Shown one piece after another: positions 41,822 through 50,440 of a stretch of 64,000 nt of DNA. Under the pieces are notes generated by a model, which was given only the letters and a program-made list of their open reading frames with translations, searched no databases and was not told where the DNA came from. Each line of letters starts with the position of its first letter. Positions within the stretch are counted from its first letter, which is position 1. Origin of the DNA: CAIKZZ01 sp036742455 (GTDB lineage Bacteria; Pseudomonadota; Gammaproteobacteria; Steroidobacterales; Steroidobacteraceae); NCBI GenBank assembly GCA_036742455.1, contig DAINQU010000001.1, positions 193,448-257,447 of the forward strand, read 5' to 3'. The position numbers were made by a program, and so were the translations under genes.

Positions 41822-42592
41822 ATGATCGGTCATCGCGTAGGGTGGGCATCGTTGGTGTGTCTGCTGGTCTTATCAGCCTGCTCGCAGCGGCAACCGGTGC
41901 ATTCGGTCGCTGAGCTGGCGGGGAAGGAAATCGCCGTGCCCACCGGCACCGTGGCGGATCGGCTCGTGCAGGAGAAACTGCCCACGGCGAAGCTCGTCTA
42001 TTTCAACTCGGCGTTGGATGCGGTCCAGGCCGTGAAGTCGCGTAAAGCCGACGCGGCCGCCTACGATGAGCCCATTCTGAGAAACATCGCTGCCAAGAAT
42101 CCTGGACTGAAGGTGCTCCCCGAGCCCATCACGATCGACGATTACGGATTTGCGGTGCGTCTGGGTGACACGGAACTCAAGGCGGCGATTGATGCGGTCG
42201 TCGCCGAATTGCGAGCCAACGGTGGCTATGACGACATGACAGCCCGTTGGTTACCGAAGTCCGGTGACCCGGCGCCCATGCCGGATATCCCGGTGGGTGA
42301 GGGGCCGCCGTTGCGATTTGGAACGTCCGCGGTGACCGAACCGTTCTCGTTCGTCGATGGCTCCCAGAAGATCGTCGGCTTCGATATTGAAATCGCACGT
42401 CGCGTGGCGCAACGCTTGGGGCGCAAGATCGAAGTGGTGAATATGGAGTTCGGCTCCATGATTCCGGCGCTGCAAGCGAATAAAGTCGACATGATCGGCG
42501 CCTGCATGACGATCACGGCGGAACGCGCGACTCGGGTGCTCTTCTCAGAGCCCTATTATCGCGGCGGCATGTCCGCCATCGTGGCCGAGTAA
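41822..42592 (+). CDS. Lipoprotein amino-acid-type substrate-binding protein with permuted lobes
   Basis: A 256-residue lipoprotein (lipobox LSAC, C20). Residues 28-145 match what is normally the second lobe and C-terminus of family 3 binding proteins (ELAGKEIAVPTGTVAD, then ADAAAYDEPIL and ELRANGGYDDMTARWL). Residues 163-256 match what is normally the first lobe (LRFGTSAVTEPFSFVDG, GFDIEIARRVAQRLG, CMTITAERATRVLFSEPYY). The halves are thus in reversed, circularly permuted order. It most likely binds a polar amino acid, by family. It is a paralogue of the binding domain fused to the permease at 48.7-50.2 kb. AGGGG eight bases before the ATG supports the start. Confidence 0.83.
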   Translation: MIGHRVGWASLVCLLVLSACSQRQPVHSVAELAGKEIAVPTGTVADRLVQEKLPTAKLVYFNSALDAVQAVKSRKADAAAYDEPILRNIAAKNPGLKVLPEPITIDDYGFAVRLGDTELKAAIDAVVAELRANGGYDDMTARWLPKSGDPAPMPDIPVGEGPPLRFGTSAVTEPFSFVDGSQKIVGFDIEIARRVAQRLGRKIEVVNMEFGSMIPALQANKVDMIGACMTITAERATRVLFSEPYYRGGMSAIVAE

Positions 42593-42787
42593 TCAGCGGT
42601 TAAGGCGTCGCGTGGCTTCCGGAGTCACGCGACGCATCACGACAACGCCTGACCGCCACATCCACAACGGGTAGGCGTGAGTCGCGGGCGTCACTGCGGC
42701 TGCGGCGGGCGCCCGTTCTGCGGCTTTCGTTGCGCGAGCCTGTCGAGCGTCCCACAACCCCCATGGGCGAAAAAAGGCAGTTGTCAT
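42593..42787 (-). CDS. Small basic protein of unknown function
   Basis: A 64-residue reading frame not recognised. TAGGAG lies five bases before its ATG, which is the main support. The product is rich in Ala and Arg with one Trp/Met-rich patch (AYPLWMWRSGVVVM) that could be membrane-associated. It shares no spacer with the convergent binding-protein gene: the stops abut. It may be spurious. Confidence 0.4.
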   Translation of the reverse strand: MTTAFFRPWGLWDARQARATKAAERAPAAAAVTPATHAYPLWMWRSGVVVMRRVTPEATRRLNR

Positions 42788-42942
42788 CGCGGCTCCTACG
42801 CTGGGTGACTACAGACTCCTTATAATTCATTGACTTGCTGCGTCGCAGCAAGCGAATCATTTATGTTGAATGATTCAATACTGTTCATCTATGGGGCGAA
42901 GGTTTTCCGATATCCGACGGCCTTTGGCGGCGTCCCATGCCG

Positions 42943-44139
42943 TCAGCGGAATCGTTCGGGTCTATACGGCGTTAATTGCGGCACGCGGACACCGTCGACG
43001 ATCTCCGCTGCGACCCAGCGGCCGAGTATCGCTGCCAGCGTCACCCCGCTGTGAGTGACCGCCACATGGACATCCGGTGCGCTTGCGAGTGCGCCCACGA
43101 TGGGTCGATCATCCGGCGGCATAGGCCGAAATCCAAGCGTTAGGCTTTCCAAGTCCGCCTGCCGTAAGCGTGGACAGAACTGCGACACGTGATCCAGCAT
43201 CCGGTCTCCGTGCCTGCGTCGCAGTTCATCTGTCGGAAAGTCCGTTGGCGCCGCTCGGATTCCGCTGTGGACCGCCAAATCGGGCGGGTGTGGCGCGTCA
43301 TAGGCAACGACACGGCCGCTGGGCAATTGTTTGAAGCTCGCTTCGCCCGGCCCCTCGTGGGTCCGGGTGGTGAAAATCTCGATGGCTTTCGTATGCGCCA
43401 GAATGCCCGGCGCATGCTGCAGCGTGAGGTTTGTGCCCGCTAGCGCTGCGAGCGCCGGCGTTGCGGTCCCAGCGGCGAGTACGAGCCGGTCGAGCGGGAC
43501 GCTCCCTGCAGAGGTCACCGCCGCGCGAAGTTTCCCGCGATGAAAGTCGAGAGCGGTCACCGCGCTGGGGCAGCGCCAATCCACCCCTTGGTGCTGCGCG
43601 GCGTCCAATAGACGCTCGGTTACCGCTACCGGGTCCAAGTGGCCGTCCGTGGGCGCCCAGAGCGCCGCGGTCACCGGGCCCGGCGTCAAATACGGCGCGA
43701 GGGCTAACAGACGATCCCGGTCCAGTGACTGGGCCGGAGCGCTTGACTGGGCGACTTGGGCCGCATTCGCCTCCACGGACACTCGCCCTGCGTCGTCGGA
43801 GCCCCAATTTAAGTAACCGCCCCAGACGATGCCCAGGCGGTATCGCGCATCGAGCAGACGCCACCGCGCCAGACTCATCAATCGCACGTCGCGATAGACC
43901 GGGTCATCCACAAAGGCATTTAGCCACGCATAGGAGTTGCGAGTGGCGCCCGCGGCCGGCCCGGAGGATTCAAAAAGCGTCACGAGTGCACCGGCCTCAG
44001 CGAGGTGCAGCGCGATCGAGGTCCCAAGGATTCCCGCGCCCACGACGCCCACACGGAGCGGTCGCGAACGAGCGTTCGACCGAAGACTGCCCGCGAGTGC
44101 GATGGCGCCAAGGCCCGTCAACAGTTGGCGTCTGTCCAC
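42943..44139 (-). CDS. FAD-dependent oxidoreductase (D-amino acid oxidase fold)
   Basis: A 398-residue flavoprotein of the DAO family. A Tat-like leader (DRRQLLTGLGAIALAG) precedes the dinucleotide-binding motif RVGVVGAGILGTSIALHLA (about 30-48) and a C-terminal ATP/FAD-contact segment (GALASAPDVHVAVTHSGVTL). The best start is GTG at 44139, because GGAGG lies five bases before it; an upstream GTG would place that sequence inside the gene. Family members oxidise amino or imino acids such as D-amino acids or glycine. Substrate unknown. It is divergent from the DUF885 peptidase gene. Confidence 0.85.
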   Translation of the reverse strand: MDRRQLLTGLGAIALAGSLRSNARSRPLRVGVVGAGILGTSIALHLAEAGALVTLFESSGPAAGATRNSYAWLNAFVDDPVYRDVRLMSLARWRLLDARYRLGIVWGGYLNWGSDDAGRVSVEANAAQVAQSSAPAQSLDRDRLLALAPYLTPGPVTAALWAPTDGHLDPVAVTERLLDAAQHQGVDWRCPSAVTALDFHRGKLRAAVTSAGSVPLDRLVLAAGTATPALAALAGTNLTLQHAPGILAHTKAIEIFTTRTHEGPGEASFKQLPSGRVVAYDAPHPPDLAVHSGIRAAPTDFPTDELRRRHGDRMLDHVSQFCPRLRQADLESLTLGFRPMPPDDRPIVGALASAPDVHVAVTHSGVTLAAILGRWVAAEIVDGVRVPQLTPYRPERFR

Positions 44140-44246
44140 GACTACCTCCACGCATAGTTGACCTCAGCATAGCGAAACTTGCAGCAAATGCTTGAACACG
44201 GCAACGGCTCGGAGGACGATCGGCCTATCGCCCGCAGGAGGATGAC

Positions 44247-46070
44247 ATGACTCGATTTGCCCGTTCCGCATCGGCGCTGCTGTTAGGTCTAACGGTCTGC
44301 GCTGCCGTCTGGTCCGCCGCTCCACAAGCAGCGCCATCGCCGGCTGAATCCTTGCATCGTCTGCTGGACACCGAATGGGAGTGGGAACTGAAAGAGTTCC
44401 CGGAACATGCGACCTCTCTGGGGGATCATCGCTATGACGATCGTGTGACGGACCGTTCCGCGCAGGCAATCGCTCAACGTCGAGAGCATCATGCAGCCTT
44501 GCTGAAGGAGGTCCGATCGATCGATCGCGCTCAGTTGCAAGGCGAAGATCGCATATCGCGCGACATTCTCGAATTCACGGCGGATCTCGCCGTGCAAGGC
44601 GACGCGCTTTATCGCGGGGTTGCCCCGAGCCGAGATCTGCCGTTTTCATCGGACGACTCGCCGTTCGCCATGAACCAGATGTCGGGACCCCAGTTGTCGC
44701 TGCCGCAGTTAGTGCGCGCGACACGGTTCCAGTCGGAGGCTGACTATCAGCACTATCTCAAGCGACTGGCTGCGCTGCCAACGGTATTGGCGCAGCAGCG
44801 CGCGTTGCTGGAAGCGGGGCGTTCGGTCGGCCTGATGCCTCCGAAGGTGGCTATCGAACGAATGCCGTCACAGTTCGGGCCGTTGCTGACCGATGACTTG
44901 TCGCATCACCCGCTGTACGCGCCGTTTGTAAATTTTCCGGCGTCGATAGCGCCGGCCGCGCAGGACGCGTTGCGGGCACAGGCCCAATCGGTGCTCAACG
45001 ACCAGGTCAGGCCGGCGATCGCGTCGCTGAAAGACTATCTTGCGGCGACGTATGTCCCGTCGGCCGCGGAGAAAACGGGGGCGTCGAATCTGCCGAATGG
45101 CGAGGCCTATTACGCGTGGAGCCTGCAACGGTACAACACGACGCGCATGACGGCGCGTGAAATACACGAACTCGGTTTGCGTGAAGTCGCCCGTATCGAT
45201 GCCGCTATGCTGGCCGTGATGAAAGAGGCCGGCTTTGCGGGCACCCTCGCCGAATTTCGCACCCATCTGAGAACGGATAAGTCGTTCCAATACGGATCTG
45301 CCGACGAGGAGTTGGCAGCACTGCGCGATATAGCGAAGCGAATTGACCCGCAATTGCCCTCCTTGTTCGTCGAGTTGCCGCGACTGCCCTACGGTGTGCG
45401 CTCGATGTCGAAAGAAGAAGGAAACAACGCGCCGCACTATATTTCGGGCGCTATTGACGGCTCACGCGCCGGCTACTTTGAGGCGAATACCAACAACTTG
45501 GCGTCGTGGCCGAAGTGGACGATGGACGCTTTGGTTTTGCACGAAGCCGTTCCGGGCCATCACCTTCAAATTGCGCGTGCACAGGAGCTCACCTCACTGC
45601 CGAAATGGCGCCGTGCCTACGGCAACTCCGGATTCAGCGAAGGTTGGGGGCTTTACAGTGAGGGCTTGGGCGCACAGTTGGGTCTCTACGCCGATCCGTA
45701 CACGCGATTCGGTCGTCTCACGATGGAGGCGCATCGGGCTGCACGGTTAGTGGTGGATACGGGCATGCACGCCTTTGGCTGGTCGCGTCAGCAAGCGATT
45801 GATTACCTCGTTGACCATGCGCAATTGGAGCGAGGGTTCGCCGAGGCCGAAGTCGATCGCTACCTCGTTTGGCCAGGTCAGGCGACGGCCTACAAAGTCG
45901 GCGAACAAAAGATTTTGGCGCTGCGTCATCACGCGGAAACCGAACTCGGCGCGCGCTTTGATATTCGTCGCTTCCACAATGCCGTGATAGACCACGGTGG
46001 CTTACCGCTGACCGTGCTCGATCAGGTGATTGAGGACTGGATCCGCGCGGAAGCGACGCGGGCGCCCTGA
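44247..46070 (+). CDS. DUF885-family exported metallopeptidase-like protein
   Basis: A 607-residue secreted protein. A signal peptide (to about residue 30) is followed by the helical DUF885 fold. The catalytic-type motif HEAVPGHH is at H432/E433/H438, with the downstream EGWGLYSEGLGAQLG segment providing the expected Glu. DUF885 proteins are predicted zinc (gluzincin) peptidases, often lipoproteins or secreted. Substrate unknown. An AGGAGG ribosome-binding site precedes the ATG. It converges on the amidase gene. Confidence 0.88.
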   Translation: MTRFARSASALLLGLTVCAAVWSAAPQAAPSPAESLHRLLDTEWEWELKEFPEHATSLGDHRYDDRVTDRSAQAIAQRREHHAALLKEVRSIDRAQLQGEDRISRDILEFTADLAVQGDALYRGVAPSRDLPFSSDDSPFAMNQMSGPQLSLPQLVRATRFQSEADYQHYLKRLAALPTVLAQQRALLEAGRSVGLMPPKVAIERMPSQFGPLLTDDLSHHPLYAPFVNFPASIAPAAQDALRAQAQSVLNDQVRPAIASLKDYLAATYVPSAAEKTGASNLPNGEAYYAWSLQRYNTTRMTAREIHELGLREVARIDAAMLAVMKEAGFAGTLAEFRTHLRTDKSFQYGSADEELAALRDIAKRIDPQLPSLFVELPRLPYGVRSMSKEEGNNAPHYISGAIDGSRAGYFEANTNNLASWPKWTMDALVLHEAVPGHHLQIARAQELTSLPKWRRAYGNSGFSEGWGLYSEGLGAQLGLYADPYTRFGRLTMEAHRAARLVVDTGMHAFGWSRQQAIDYLVDHAQLERGFAEAEVDRYLVWPGQATAYKVGEQKILALRHHAETELGARFDIRRFHNAVIDHGGLPLTVLDQVIEDWIRAEATRAP

Positions 46071-46079
46071 GGCGATCGA

Positions 46080-47570
46080 TTAGGAAATTGCGGGGGGCGG
46101 CGGTAGCCGCCCCAGCGCTTGCTCAATCGCGCACGCGAGGCCGAGTAGGGGCGCGTCGGAGCCGGATGGCCCATCGAACTCCAGTGACATTGGTAACCCT
46201 TGGTTGTCGAGTCCCATCGGGAGGACCAACCCCGGTAGTCCGGCCGTGCTGCCAGCGGAAATATTGCTGGCGATTGCATGACCAAAATCGATACGCCGGC
46301 CGCCGATATCCACGCTCTCCTCCTCACCAATCCGTGGTGCGGTCACGCGCGTCGTCGGAAAAACCAACGCTTCGGTGCGGGTGGACGCGAAGAAGTCTGC
46401 GTAGGCTTGCTGCAGACGGGGTCGGAGCACTCGCGTCATTTCCCGGTACTGATGGTCGTCGGTGAAACCCGCGCCCCCGGGGAGCACGTACTGCTCAAAG
46501 ACCGCGCGGATGTCGCTGCTGGCCGATTGCAAAACCTCATCGAACGTCGCTGGGGCGTGGTACCGAGCCAGATAGGCTGCAAGCGCGGTACGTACATCAT
46601 GGTTCTGAATGGGCTCGGCAATGGCGTCGACGAGCGACGTCAATTGCGGAAACTCGGCCTCAACGACGATCGCACCGTGCGCCTGCAACCGCCGTAGCGC
46701 TTCCTCGGCAGCGTGACTCACCGACGGATGCAGATCGCTCCAGAGATCGTTGCGGACAACGGCCAATCGAACGCCTTCCAGAGACACGGAGCGAAGGGCG
46801 GCCGATGACGGGTGGATGACCCGGTCGAACAACAACAAGTCTTGCGCATGGGATGCGACGGGACCAATTTGATCAAAGAGCGGCGAGATGGGGGCCGCCC
46901 CTTCGGTGGAATATCGCCCGGTCGTCGGCCGGAAGCCCGCAAGGCCACACAGCGCCGCTGGTACCCGAATGGAGCCCTCGGTGTCCTCTGCCACGCCCAA
47001 GGGCGCCAATCGAGCGGCGACGGCCGCGGCGGTGCCGCCGCTGCTGCCTCCTGGGATGCGAGTGAGGTCGTACGGGTTGCGAACAGCGCCAAAGGCGTGA
47101 TTGTTGCTCGTCCAACCGTACGACAGTTCGTGCAAATTGGTTTTACCCAAGACCAGCGCGCCCGCCGCGCGCAGCTGGGCCACGACCGGCGCATCTTCCG
47201 CCGGCTGAAAGGTGCGTAACGCGAGGGTGCCCGCGGTGGTCCGATAGTCTGCCGTATTGATGCTGTCCTTGACCGGAATGGCTACGCCGTACAGCAATCC
47301 GTCGCGTCGCCGTCGGCGCTCCAAACGCCTCGCGTCGGCGAGAAACTGCTCGGCGTCAAACGTGATGAATGCGTTCAGCGACTGATGTTGTTCCACTCGC
47401 TCTGCAACCGTGCGGGCGTACTCAAGTACGCCCAAGCGTCGTGACCGCAGGAGCGCCGCCAATTCGCTGGCCGGGAGGCTCGTCGGGTCGGAGCTGTTTG
47501 CCGTGCGGCTCCAGGACCACCGTGGAGTCAGGCTAGCAATGAGACCTGAGAGGACCGTACGACGTCGCAT
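46080..47570 (-). CDS. Amidase-signature-family enzyme
   Basis: A 496-residue amidase with a leader (RRRTVLSGLIASLT) suggesting export. The Ser-cisSer-Lys triad is intact: K101 (AIPVKDSIN), S177 (GGSSGGT) and S200 (TEGSIRVPA; most relatives have GGSIR). Family members hydrolyse amides such as aliphatic, aromatic or peptide amides. Its ATG overlaps the stop of the upstream ABC ATPase (TAATG), so it is the third gene of the ABC operon. The product of an exported amidase could be what the transporter imports; that link is inferred. Confidence 0.9.
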   Translation of the reverse strand: MRRRTVLSGLIASLTPRWSWSRTANSSDPTSLPASELAALLRSRRLGVLEYARTVAERVEQHQSLNAFITFDAEQFLADARRLERRRRRDGLLYGVAIPVKDSINTADYRTTAGTLALRTFQPAEDAPVVAQLRAAGALVLGKTNLHELSYGWTSNNHAFGAVRNPYDLTRIPGGSSGGTAAAVAARLAPLGVAEDTEGSIRVPAALCGLAGFRPTTGRYSTEGAAPISPLFDQIGPVASHAQDLLLFDRVIHPSSAALRSVSLEGVRLAVVRNDLWSDLHPSVSHAAEEALRRLQAHGAIVVEAEFPQLTSLVDAIAEPIQNHDVRTALAAYLARYHAPATFDEVLQSASSDIRAVFEQYVLPGGAGFTDDHQYREMTRVLRPRLQQAYADFFASTRTEALVFPTTRVTAPRIGEEESVDIGGRRIDFGHAIASNISAGSTAGLPGLVLPMGLDNQGLPMSLEFDGPSGSDAPLLGLACAIEQALGRLPPPPAIS

Positions 47571-48679
47571 TATTCACCCCCGAGAGGCGCTCCCGCACGG
47601 ACCGCCATGGCCAATCGCGTCCGACCGTCGCCGTAGGAATACTCCAACGATTCGACGAGGCTGCGAATAATCAGCACGCCAAATTCGTCCGGCAAATGAT
47701 CTCCCTCTAACGGGTGTCGATCAGGGCCCTCTTGCGTACAGATCAATTCCAGCCGGTTTAGGCGTTCCGAATATTCGAGCGTCAAGGTGAGGAGCCCTTC
47801 ACCGAGTTGCGGGCGATGGACCTGTAGCACCTCTTCGACCAATAACAGCACATTTTGGCGGAGGCGCTTGGCGAGCAAATGCTTTTCGCAGAACGCTTCA
47901 ATCTGGGCGTTCATTCCATAAAAGTCGAAGTCCCGCGTCTCTATAGGGAAGCTCAAGCTGCGAGTTCGATTGATGAATGCGCGCGTCTTCGCCTTTTGGG
48001 GGTTCTGAAAAATTTGCTCGGGCGTGCCGTCTTCGTGAATGCCGCCGGAGTCCATGTAAAAAACCCGAGTCGAAACGTCGCGAGCGAAATCCATCTCGTG
48101 GGTGACGATGAGCATCGTCATGCCATCTTTAGCCAACTTGCGGATGACGGAGAGCACCTCGCGCACCATCGTCGGATCCAGTGCGGACGTCGGTTCGTCG
48201 AATAAGATGACCTCCGGGTCCATGGCGAGGCATCGTGCGATGGCGATGCGCTGCTTTTGTCCGCCGGACAGCTCGTCGGGGAAGTGCCCGAATTTTTCAG
48301 CCAATCCGACGAGCCGCAGTAACTCCATCGCCTTATCTTTGGCCGCAGCCGGATCGGCGCCCTTGAGCTGAATCGGTCCGAGGGTCAGATTTTCAAGAAT
48401 GCTGAGGTGCGAGAACAGGTTAAAGCTCTGGAACACCATGTTCATCTTCTGGCGTACCGCCGCGATATTCGTTCCAGCGGCCAACATGTCCTCGCCATCA
48501 ATGAAAACGTGTCCCGAATCGGGGCGCTCAAGCAAGTTTAAGCATCGTAGAAACGTGCTCTTACCGCATCCCGATGGACCGATGATCGAGACTACGTCCC
48601 CCTTATGGATCGTAGTGCTCACGTCCTGGAGCACATGCAAACCACCGAATCGCTTGTTCAGACGGTCGATCGTAATCAT
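47570..48679 (-). CDS. Amino acid-type ABC transporter ATPase with C-terminal anti-sigma/GHKL-like domain
   Basis: A 369-residue fusion. Residues 1-240 form a complete polar-amino-acid ABC ATPase: Walker A GPSGCGKST (34-42), Q-loop near 84, signature LSGGQKQR (138-145), Walker B VILFDEPTSALDP and switch H194. Residues 241-369 are an extra domain with a fold pattern like RsbW/HATPase_c_2 proteins (FCEKHLL...LLVEEVL, then FGVLIIRSLVESLEYSY). The N-box Asn and the DxGxG loop look lost, so it probably senses or docks rather than hydrolyses ATP. It overlaps the SBP-permease gene by ATGA and the amidase by one base. The ATG at 48679 fits the ATPase N-terminus. Confidence 0.88.
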   Translation of the reverse strand: MITIDRLNKRFGGLHVLQDVSTTIHKGDVVSIIGPSGCGKSTFLRCLNLLERPDSGHVFIDGEDMLAAGTNIAAVRQKMNMVFQSFNLFSHLSILENLTLGPIQLKGADPAAAKDKAMELLRLVGLAEKFGHFPDELSGGQKQRIAIARCLAMDPEVILFDEPTSALDPTMVREVLSVIRKLAKDGMTMLIVTHEMDFARDVSTRVFYMDSGGIHEDGTPEQIFQNPQKAKTRAFINRTRSLSFPIETRDFDFYGMNAQIEAFCEKHLLAKRLRQNVLLLVEEVLQVHRPQLGEGLLTLTLEYSERLNRLELICTQEGPDRHPLEGDHLPDEFGVLIIRSLVESLEYSYGDGRTRLAMAVRAGAPLGGE

Positions 48680-50184
48680 GACCGTGCCTCCCGTTGACGC
48701 CGCCGACGTGGGTCCGTTTTCAGCTCGATCAGCCCGATGAGTTTGATGAATACCCACGAGATCACGAAGTACAGCACGGCAACCATGATCAGCGGAAAGA
48801 ACGCGTCGAAGGTACGGCTGCGGATGATGTCACTGGCCTTGGTTAAATCTTGCACTGCGATGTATCCGACCACGGAGGTCATTTTGACCAACGAGATGAA
48901 TTCGCCTTTGTAGACCGGCAGGATCTTCTGAATCATCTGCGGCAGCACAATATGTACGAACGTCTGGACCCGCGTGAAGCCCAACGAAATGCCCGCTTCG
49001 ACTTGCCCGTTATCCACGCCTTCGATCCCGGATCGGAATATCTCTGCAGAGTACGCCCCAAAGTTGAGTCCGAACGCGATGACGGACACTAATAAGGGAC
49101 TGATGTCGATGGACGCGAACACGACATAGAAGATGATCATGAGCAGCACGAGGACGGGAGTGCCGCGCAGGATATCGATAAAGACAATGGCAGGCCGACG
49201 CAGCCATGCTGATGGCGACATGCGCATAAAGCAGATGCCAGCACCTAATAGCGTGCCGAAAAGAGCCGACATGATTGATATCACGACCGTGGTCTTCAGT
49301 CCGCCAATCAGCAACAAATAGCGGTTTTCTTTCAGCAAATTCGATCGGACACTGCTGGCTAATCGTTCGCCCATCGAAGGGCCCTGAGCGTGCGTCGTGC
49401 GGTCGGCGCGAACGAGGAGATGCTGGCGCAGTTCGTAGTAGCGTTGCGTGAAATCAATACGCTCTCGCCGTTCAGCGGTTGCGCTCAAGCCCGTAATGAT
49501 GGCGTCGATCTTCCCGGAGACGAGTGCCGGAATCAGTGCCGGCATGCGCAGGGCATTAAATTCGATGGGACGCCCCAACTTTTGGCCGATTCGCCGAGCC
49601 AGTTCTGCATCGTGGCCCGTGACCCGTCCGTGGGGATCGATGAAGCTGATGGGTTCACGCGTGGCAATGATGCCGATCTTCAAGGGGGTCCCGGTGGTCG
49701 GTACCGGTATATCGACTTCCTGGTAAGGACCGGGTTCTTCTTTGAACCAACGGCGCTTCATGTCGGCGAGTGTGCCGTCTGCTTTCAATTCGGAGAGGAT
49801 GTTGTCCAATTGGTCGTGCAACTCGGTGTTGCCTTTGCGCACGCCAATGGAGGTGTCTTCCGTCGAGAGGACGTCGGGCAGATAGGTAAGATCCGTGTTG
49901 CGCTGGGTGGTCAGCAACACCGTCGGGTATCCCGTCAATACGGAATCCAATTGGCCGGCTTTTAATGCCGCAATCGCGTCTAGGATGTCGTCAAAGTGCT
50001 TGATGTCGGCCTTCGGAAATTGGCGGGCCGCCAGCGCTTCGCCGCTCGTGCCGGTCATGACACCCATCCGCGAATGGGCCGCCTCGTCCAACGTGTGCAT
50101 GGTGGCGCTGCCGTCGTGGCAGCCGGCCAGGCTAGCCAGGATCGGCAGCAATAAAAACAGCCAAAGATGTCGTGGGGATTTCAT
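48676..50184 (-). CDS. Substrate-binding lipoprotein domain fused to ABC permease (polar amino acid type)
   Basis: A 502-residue fusion. A lipoprotein signal (lipobox LAGC, C22) precedes a binding domain in permuted order: a second-lobe-like part (27-150) then a first-lobe-like part (165-260, with GHDAELARRIGQKLG and ITGLSATAERRERIDFT). Residues 285-490 are a HisM/GlnP-type permease with the EAA loop EAGISLGFTRVQTFVHIVLP (396-415). One polypeptide thus supplies binding and permease functions and would be anchored by lipid outside and helices inside. Gln/His/Arg-type uptake is inferred. It heads the operon; starts further upstream add non-signal sequence. Confidence 0.88.
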   Translation of the reverse strand: MKSPRHLWLFLLLPILASLAGCHDGSATMHTLDEAAHSRMGVMTGTSGEALAARQFPKADIKHFDDILDAIAALKAGQLDSVLTGYPTVLLTTQRNTDLTYLPDVLSTEDTSIGVRKGNTELHDQLDNILSELKADGTLADMKRRWFKEEPGPYQEVDIPVPTTGTPLKIGIIATREPISFIDPHGRVTGHDAELARRIGQKLGRPIEFNALRMPALIPALVSGKIDAIITGLSATAERRERIDFTQRYYELRQHLLVRADRTTHAQGPSMGERLASSVRSNLLKENRYLLLIGGLKTTVVISIMSALFGTLLGAGICFMRMSPSAWLRRPAIVFIDILRGTPVLVLLMIIFYVVFASIDISPLLVSVIAFGLNFGAYSAEIFRSGIEGVDNGQVEAGISLGFTRVQTFVHIVLPQMIQKILPVYKGEFISLVKMTSVVGYIAVQDLTKASDIIRSRTFDAFFPLIMVAVLYFVISWVFIKLIGLIELKTDPRRRRQREARS

Positions 50185-50440
50185 GTATCGCTTTATGGGG
50201 ATGCTAGTCAGGGCCGTCGCTGCAATACGACGGCTACACACGATGAGTCTCTGCGCTGCGCAGGGTAAATGACGGATGCCCCCGGCGCAATTCGCCGATA
50301 TTTCGAACGATTTCACCATAATGCAGCAGCCACAGATGGTTTCGTGACGTAGGTCTCGAATGCCCTGTGCACCCAGGCCCCCGAGCGTCGTTAACCTGCA
50401 TTCGCAAATACTGCGAATTCAGGCATTGGGGGGGCTCATC

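Noticed and set aside
50185..50440. A riboswitch or small RNA upstream of the cytochrome c gene or the ABC operon
   Set aside because: No recognisable aptamer core or terminator-switch hairpin was found in this 256 bp stretch.
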